Source: Sphingomonas sp. PP-CE-1G-424 | GTDB taxonomy: Bacteria > Pseudomonadota > Alphaproteobacteria > Sphingomonadales > Sphingomonadaceae | DNA length: 64,000 nt | Direction of reading: 5' to 3' | Assembly (NCBI RefSeq): GCF_004341085.1 | Contig: NZ_SLXW01000003.1 | Location: 620,001-684,000 of the forward strand | Part shown: positions 60,654 to 64,000 of the stretch, in pieces | How positions within the stretch are numbered: the stretch's first letter is position 1 | How the letters are laid out: every line of letters begins with the position of its first letter | Translations under genes and position numbers: made by a program | The notes under the pieces: model-generated | Told to the model about the DNA's origin: nothing | Seen by the model: the letters and a program-made list of their open reading frames with translations, nothing else | The model's database searches: none

Positions 60654-63600
60654 TTGCACGACTCCTTCTTGCCGGCGACGCAGCCATCGGTATCGGGCTT
60701 CGGCGCCAGTGCCGCCAGCCCGGTCAGCAGTTCCTCGTTCGAGCCGCCGACGAGCGGATCGAACGGCACCGTCAGATCGGCGACCGAGCCGAACAGATCG
60801 GCCTGGCTTGCGGAGAACACCTGCAAGGTCGGCTGGATCACGATCGCGGTGAGACAACCCGCGCCGGATCCCACAACGCAGCCGTTGATCCGGGTAGCGG
60901 AGACGTTGGCGTTCCCCAGCGCCACGGCGTCCGGCCCCAGCAGCGCCGCCGCGGTCGCGCCGACGCCGTTGATCGTGCCGAATGCGGCAAAGGTGTTGGA
61001 TGCGGTCGTCGGGCGCAGGCTGAGCGCCGGATTGACCGGCGCGGTAGGTGTGCCGCCCAGAACGATACCCGTGTTGGTGCGCGCGACACCGGTGTTCTGG
61101 AACAGCGCATAGTCGCCGTAGCGCACTGTCAGGCTGCGGGCCGAAACCGTCGTCGGCGCGGACGGATCATAGGTGCCGCCGCCGAGATTGGCGTTGTAGA
61201 GCGCCGAATTGGCGTTCCCTACCAGTCCTGCGACGACCTGCGTGACGGTGGCATCGTCGTTCAGCAGGTTAAGGAAACCCGCGCCCAGCCCGACCGCGAT
61301 CCGGTTGCCGCGCAGATCCAGATCGGCGGTATCGAACAACAGCCGCCCGCCCGCCGTGCTGGTCGCCGCGACGTGGATCGCGGACGCGGTATCGGTCTCC
61401 GACGTGGTCGTGCCACCAAAGCGGAACATCCGCCCCGCCCCCGCCCCACTGACGACGCCGTCGATCGTCATCCGCCCGGTCCCCAGCACGTCGACCGTGC
61501 GGCGGCCCGCATCGGCGCCGAACGCCAGCGTGCCGATCTCGACCGCGCCGGTGCCCTGCCGGAAGGTCAGCGCATCGGCCTCGACCAGCTTGATCTCGGC
61601 ATCGGACAATTGGAAGCCGTCTGCGGCGGTGCCGTCGCCCAGCCGTAGCGCGCTGGTATCGCCCGTGCGGTTCTCGAACCCGACCGCGGCGGCGCGCTGG
61701 ATACCCGACAGCCGGGCGTCGCTGGCCTTAATCGTCAGGCTCGGCCCGGCGATCATCTGGCCGAGCGTCGCGATCCCGACCGCGTCGATCGTCGCGGCAC
61801 CGCTGGTGCGGCTCGACGCGAGCGACACGTCGCCACCGCCGATTACCGACAGCGCGCCACCGGTATCGATCGCGCCCGTCGCCAAGGCGGCACCCGCCTT
61901 CAGGCTGGTATCGCCACCTGCCCTCAGCGCCTGCGTGGTCAGCCCGTTGGTCGCGGTCAGCGACAGCGTGCTCCCCGCGGTCGCGTCGCCCAGCGTCAAC
62001 GCGGTGCGCGCCTGCACCAGCAACGCGCGGGCGGCACTCAGCCCGCCCGACACCCGGACATCGGTACCGCCGATCGTCGCACCGCCTGCCGAGGTCGCCC
62101 CCGCCAGCGTCACCGCGCGGTCGCCGGTCACGGTGAGATCGCCGACGGTGCTCGCCAGCGTCGCGCCAGCCCCGGTGCGCCCACCGATATCGCCCGCCGC
62201 CTTGAGCGTGAGGGCGCTCGCGGTCGCCGTGTCGAGCCGGATACCAACGCCGGTCGCGGTAATCGCGCCAGCACCCTTTGCGCCAAACTCACCGATAGCC
62301 ACCGCGCCGCTCGCTGTGGCTGTTGCCGCGCCGCCAGCGACAAGTCGGGTGATGGCAATGTCGCCCGCGCGCGCCGTCGCCGTCACGTCGCTCGTATCGG
62401 ATGTCAGCCCGGCCAGCGTAACCGCCTGTCCGGCCACCGACGCCGCGCCGTTCACCGCATAGGTGCCACCCGAAACGCCGCCCCCTGCATCCACCGCCAG
62501 TGCGCCCGCTGTCAGGCCATTCACCGTAACCGCGCCGGTTCCGGTCAGCGTTGCCAGGCCGCCGGCCGTCACTCGGCCGATCGCCAGGTCGCCGCCGGTC
62601 GCGTTGGCGGTCAGCGATCCCTGGGTCCTCGTGACCCCGGTCAGCGCGATCGACTGCCCGGTCAGCGATGCCATACCCGCCGTCGTGAAGTCGCCGCCCG
62701 ACAGTGCACCGCCCGCCGTGGCGGTCAGCGTATTCGCCGTCAGGCCGCCGATCGCGATCGTACCGGGTGCGCTAAGTGTTGCGCCGCCGCCCGATGCAAG
62801 CCGATCGATCGCAATGCCGTCCCGTCGAGCCGCCGCAGCGATGCTCCCGGTCTCGGACGTGAGACCCGCAAGCCGGATCGATTGCCCGGCAACCGACGTC
62901 GCGTCCTTGATAGCGTAGGTTCCGCCCGTAACGGTACCGCCCGCGTCGAGCGTCAGCGCATTCGCCGTGATCGATCGGACACCGATCGCACCGGGTGCGG
63001 TGAGCGTCGCGGTGCTACCCGCCGCGACCGTGGCGATCGCAATGTCGCCGGTGCGCGCAGCCGCGCTGGTCGATCCGAGACTGGCGGTGAGGCTGGTCAG
63101 TCCGATACTGCCCGCCGCCACGCTGTTATCCCCGCGCGACGCGTACGCGCCACCCGCCAGCACGTCGCTTGCGTTCACCGCAAAGGTATCCGCGGTGATC
63201 GACCCGACCCCGATCGCCCCCGCCGCCGTCGACAATTGCGTCGCCTGCGTCGTCGTTACGGCATCGATCGCGATATCGCCCGCCGACAATGCGATTCCCA
63301 GATTCGCCGCGCGGATCGTACCGGCCGTGAACGCCGCGTCATTGGCAAACAGCGTCGAGACCGAACGGCTGCCATCCGCAGCCGTCGCGATGCCGCCGAC
63401 GAGCCCGGCATCGATATCGCCGAGCGTCACGGTCTTGCCCGATCCCGCGCGCAACCCCAGCGCGCCGCCGTTGCGGACGGAAATACGCGAGCCGAGCAGG
63501 TCGATCGCGCCCGCCGCATCGAGCAACATCGCATCGCTCGCGACGCCGTTGCCGCTGTTCGCGATCAACGCAAGCCTATCGCCTGCGCCGATATTGCCAC

Positions 63601-64000
63601 TGGTGGCGGTGATCGCGATACGACCGCCCGCTTCCTGCGTAACGTTGCGCCCCAGCAAGACCGTCCCGCCGGTGACCAGATAATTGCCCCCCGCCAGGAT
63701 CGCGCCGGGCGATGCGGCCACGCCTGCCGCGCTCAACACGATGTCGCCGCTCGCGGAGCCGCTGTCGAGCCGCGCATCGCCGGCCGTCGAGGCCAGGTTG
63801 GCGCTGCCGCCTGACACTGTGACCGACCCCACCGACAGGTCGTCGCCGCGCGCGAGCGCGCCGATCCCGGTGACGGCGGTCAGATCGCCGGTCACGAGCT
63901 TTCCCGACACGGCCTCGAGCGTTATCGCGCCGGTGGCACTGGTCAGGTCGCCGACCCGAAGCGAGCCGCCGGTCAGGTTGATAGCGCCGCTACTCCGGAT
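60650..64000 (-). CDS. Filamentous-haemagglutinin-like exoprotein with 76-residue repeats (5' end outside window)
   Basis: This is the C-terminal 1116 codons of a large protein; the frame is open to the window edge. It is rich in Gly, Ala, Thr and Ser with alternating short strands (DIAI, LTL), the composition of a right-handed beta-helix as in two-partner secretion adhesins. Four consecutive units align, three of exactly 76 residues, at 63154-62243; each starts GG(A/T/D)(Y/F) and contains SVAGQSIxLxGLT and GDIAIxRL. The extreme C-terminus has paired Cys (INGCVVGSGAGC, DGCVAGKKESC). The N-terminal secretion domain and any TpsB partner lie to the right. Confidence 0.85.
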   Translation of the reverse strand: MRSSGAINLTGGSLRVGDLTSATGAITLEAVSGKLVTGDLTAVTGIGALARGDDLSVGSVTVSGGSANLASTAGDARLDSGSASGDIVLSAAGVAASPGAILAGGNYLVTGGTVLLGRNVTQEAGGRIAITATSGNIGAGDRLALIANSGNGVASDAMLLDAAGAIDLLGSRISVRNGGALGLRAGSGKTVTLGDIDAGLVGGIATAADGSRSVSTLFANDAAFTAGTIRAANLGIALSAGDIAIDAVTTTQATQLSTAAGAIGVGSITADTFAVNASDVLAGGAYASRGDNSVAAGSIGLTSLTASLGSTSAAARTGDIAIATVAAGSTATLTAPGAIGVRSITANALTLDAGGTVTGGTYAIKDATSVAGQSIRLAGLTSETGSIAAAARRDGIAIDRLASGGGATLSAPGTIAIGGLTANTLTATAGGALSGGDFTTAGMASLTGQSIALTGVTRTQGSLTANATGGDLAIGRVTAGGLATLTGTGAVTVNGLTAGALAVDAGGGVSGGTYAVNGAASVAGQAVTLAGLTSDTSDVTATARAGDIAITRLVAGGAATATASGAVAIGEFGAKGAGAITATGVGIRLDTATASALTLKAAGDIGGRTGAGATLASTVGDLTVTGDRAVTLAGATSAGGATIGGTDVRVSGGLSAARALLVQARTALTLGDATAGSTLSLTATNGLTTQALRAGGDTSLKAGAALATGAIDTGGALSVIGGGDVSLASSRTSGAATIDAVGIATLGQMIAGPSLTIKASDARLSGIQRAAAVGFENRTGDTSALRLGDGTAADGFQLSDAEIKLVEADALTFRQGTGAVEIGTLAFGADAGRRTVDVLGTGRMTIDGVVSGAGAGRMFRFGGTTTSETDTASAIHVAATSTAGGRLLFDTADLDLRGNRIAVGLGAGFLNLLNDDATVTQVVAGLVGNANSALYNANLGGGTYDPSAPTTVSARSLTVRYGDYALFQNTGVARTNTGIVLGGTPTAPVNPALSLRPTTASNTFAAFGTINGVGATAAALLGPDAVALGNANVSATRINGCVVGSGAGCLTAIVIQPTLQVFSASQADLFGSVADLTVPFDPLVGGSNEELLTGLAALAPKPDTDGCVAGKKESCK
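62243..63154 (-). repeat. Tandem 228-bp coding repeats in the exoprotein gene
   Basis: Successive units start at 63154, 62926, 62698 and 62470, each 228 bp (76 codons). The first three keep exact length; the fourth diverges after about 60 residues. A partial unit covering the last 50 columns precedes the first. Protein identity between units is moderate while length is fixed, which fits coil-by-coil growth of a beta-helix. Confidence 0.8.

Noticed and set aside
62243-63154. CRISPR-like or microsatellite repeats
   Set aside because: The 228-bp periodicity is in frame, the copies diverge in DNA and there are no spacers; these are protein repeats.

Overview
The window is about 65% GC and densely packed. 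Its content points to a sphingomonad-type alphaproteobacterium: a divL-tsaE-amgK-murU-addB-addA block, a large TonB-dependent receptor of the Xanthomonas/Caulobacter type, tryptophan-halogenase-like genes inside a polysaccharide locus, and frequent GTG/TTG starts with 4-bp gene overlaps. No rRNA, tRNA, CRISPR array, integrase or intact insertion sequence was recognised. The assignment is inferred from gene content only.

Layout. (1) 1-9529, minus strand: a housekeeping block read divL -> tsaE -> amgK -> murU -> addB -> addA (addA runs off the left edge). It covers cell-cycle polarity control, tRNA t6A synthesis, muropeptide recycling and double-strand-break repair. The DivL homologue has Tyr in place of the phospho-accepting His. 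(2) 9570-16854: ahcY with its terminator and an upstream 20-bp palindrome, a YqgE-family gene, a peroxiredoxin, AMP nucleosidase, a small Lys/Ala/Pro-rich membrane protein, an alpha/beta hydrolase and asd, separated by several families of GC-rich hairpin repeats. (3) 17342-24836: mixed accessory genes, namely two small membrane proteins, a secreted protein, rlmJ, a divergent SDR/XRE-MmyB pair with an inverted repeat between them, an MsrA-like reductase and a membrane GGDEF protein.

(4) 25009-41645, minus strand: a xyloglucan-utilisation locus. It is read TonB-dependent receptor -> two flavin-dependent halogenase-like proteins -> GH74 -> GH35 -> GH31 -> SGNH esterase -> GH29 -> GH39, with ATGA overlaps between most genes. 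GH74 would cut the backbone, and the others would remove galactose, xylose, acetyl and fucose groups. Three related 14-bp palindromes lie in front of its three probable transcription units. No regulator or inner-membrane transporter is visible inside the locus. (5) 42658-44490: a MarR regulator and an S41 peptidase, flanked by two gene-poor, AT-richer stretches of about 1 kb each.

(6) 45520-55009, minus strand: part of a type VI secretion system, tssK-tssL-tssM-tagF-pppA-ppkA, chained by GTGA overlaps. The sheath, tube, spike and ATPase genes are absent from the window. A divergent M23 endopeptidase with a duplicated N-terminal SFDPRSW motif sits beside it. (7) 56623-64000, minus strand: a translationally coupled set encoding a filamentous-haemagglutinin-like exoprotein with 76-residue tandem repeats (incomplete at the right edge), a CHAT-protease lipoprotein and a CPBP intramembrane protease. 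This is the strongest candidate for an undescribed system. The xyloglucan locus with its two halogenases and candidate operators is the second.
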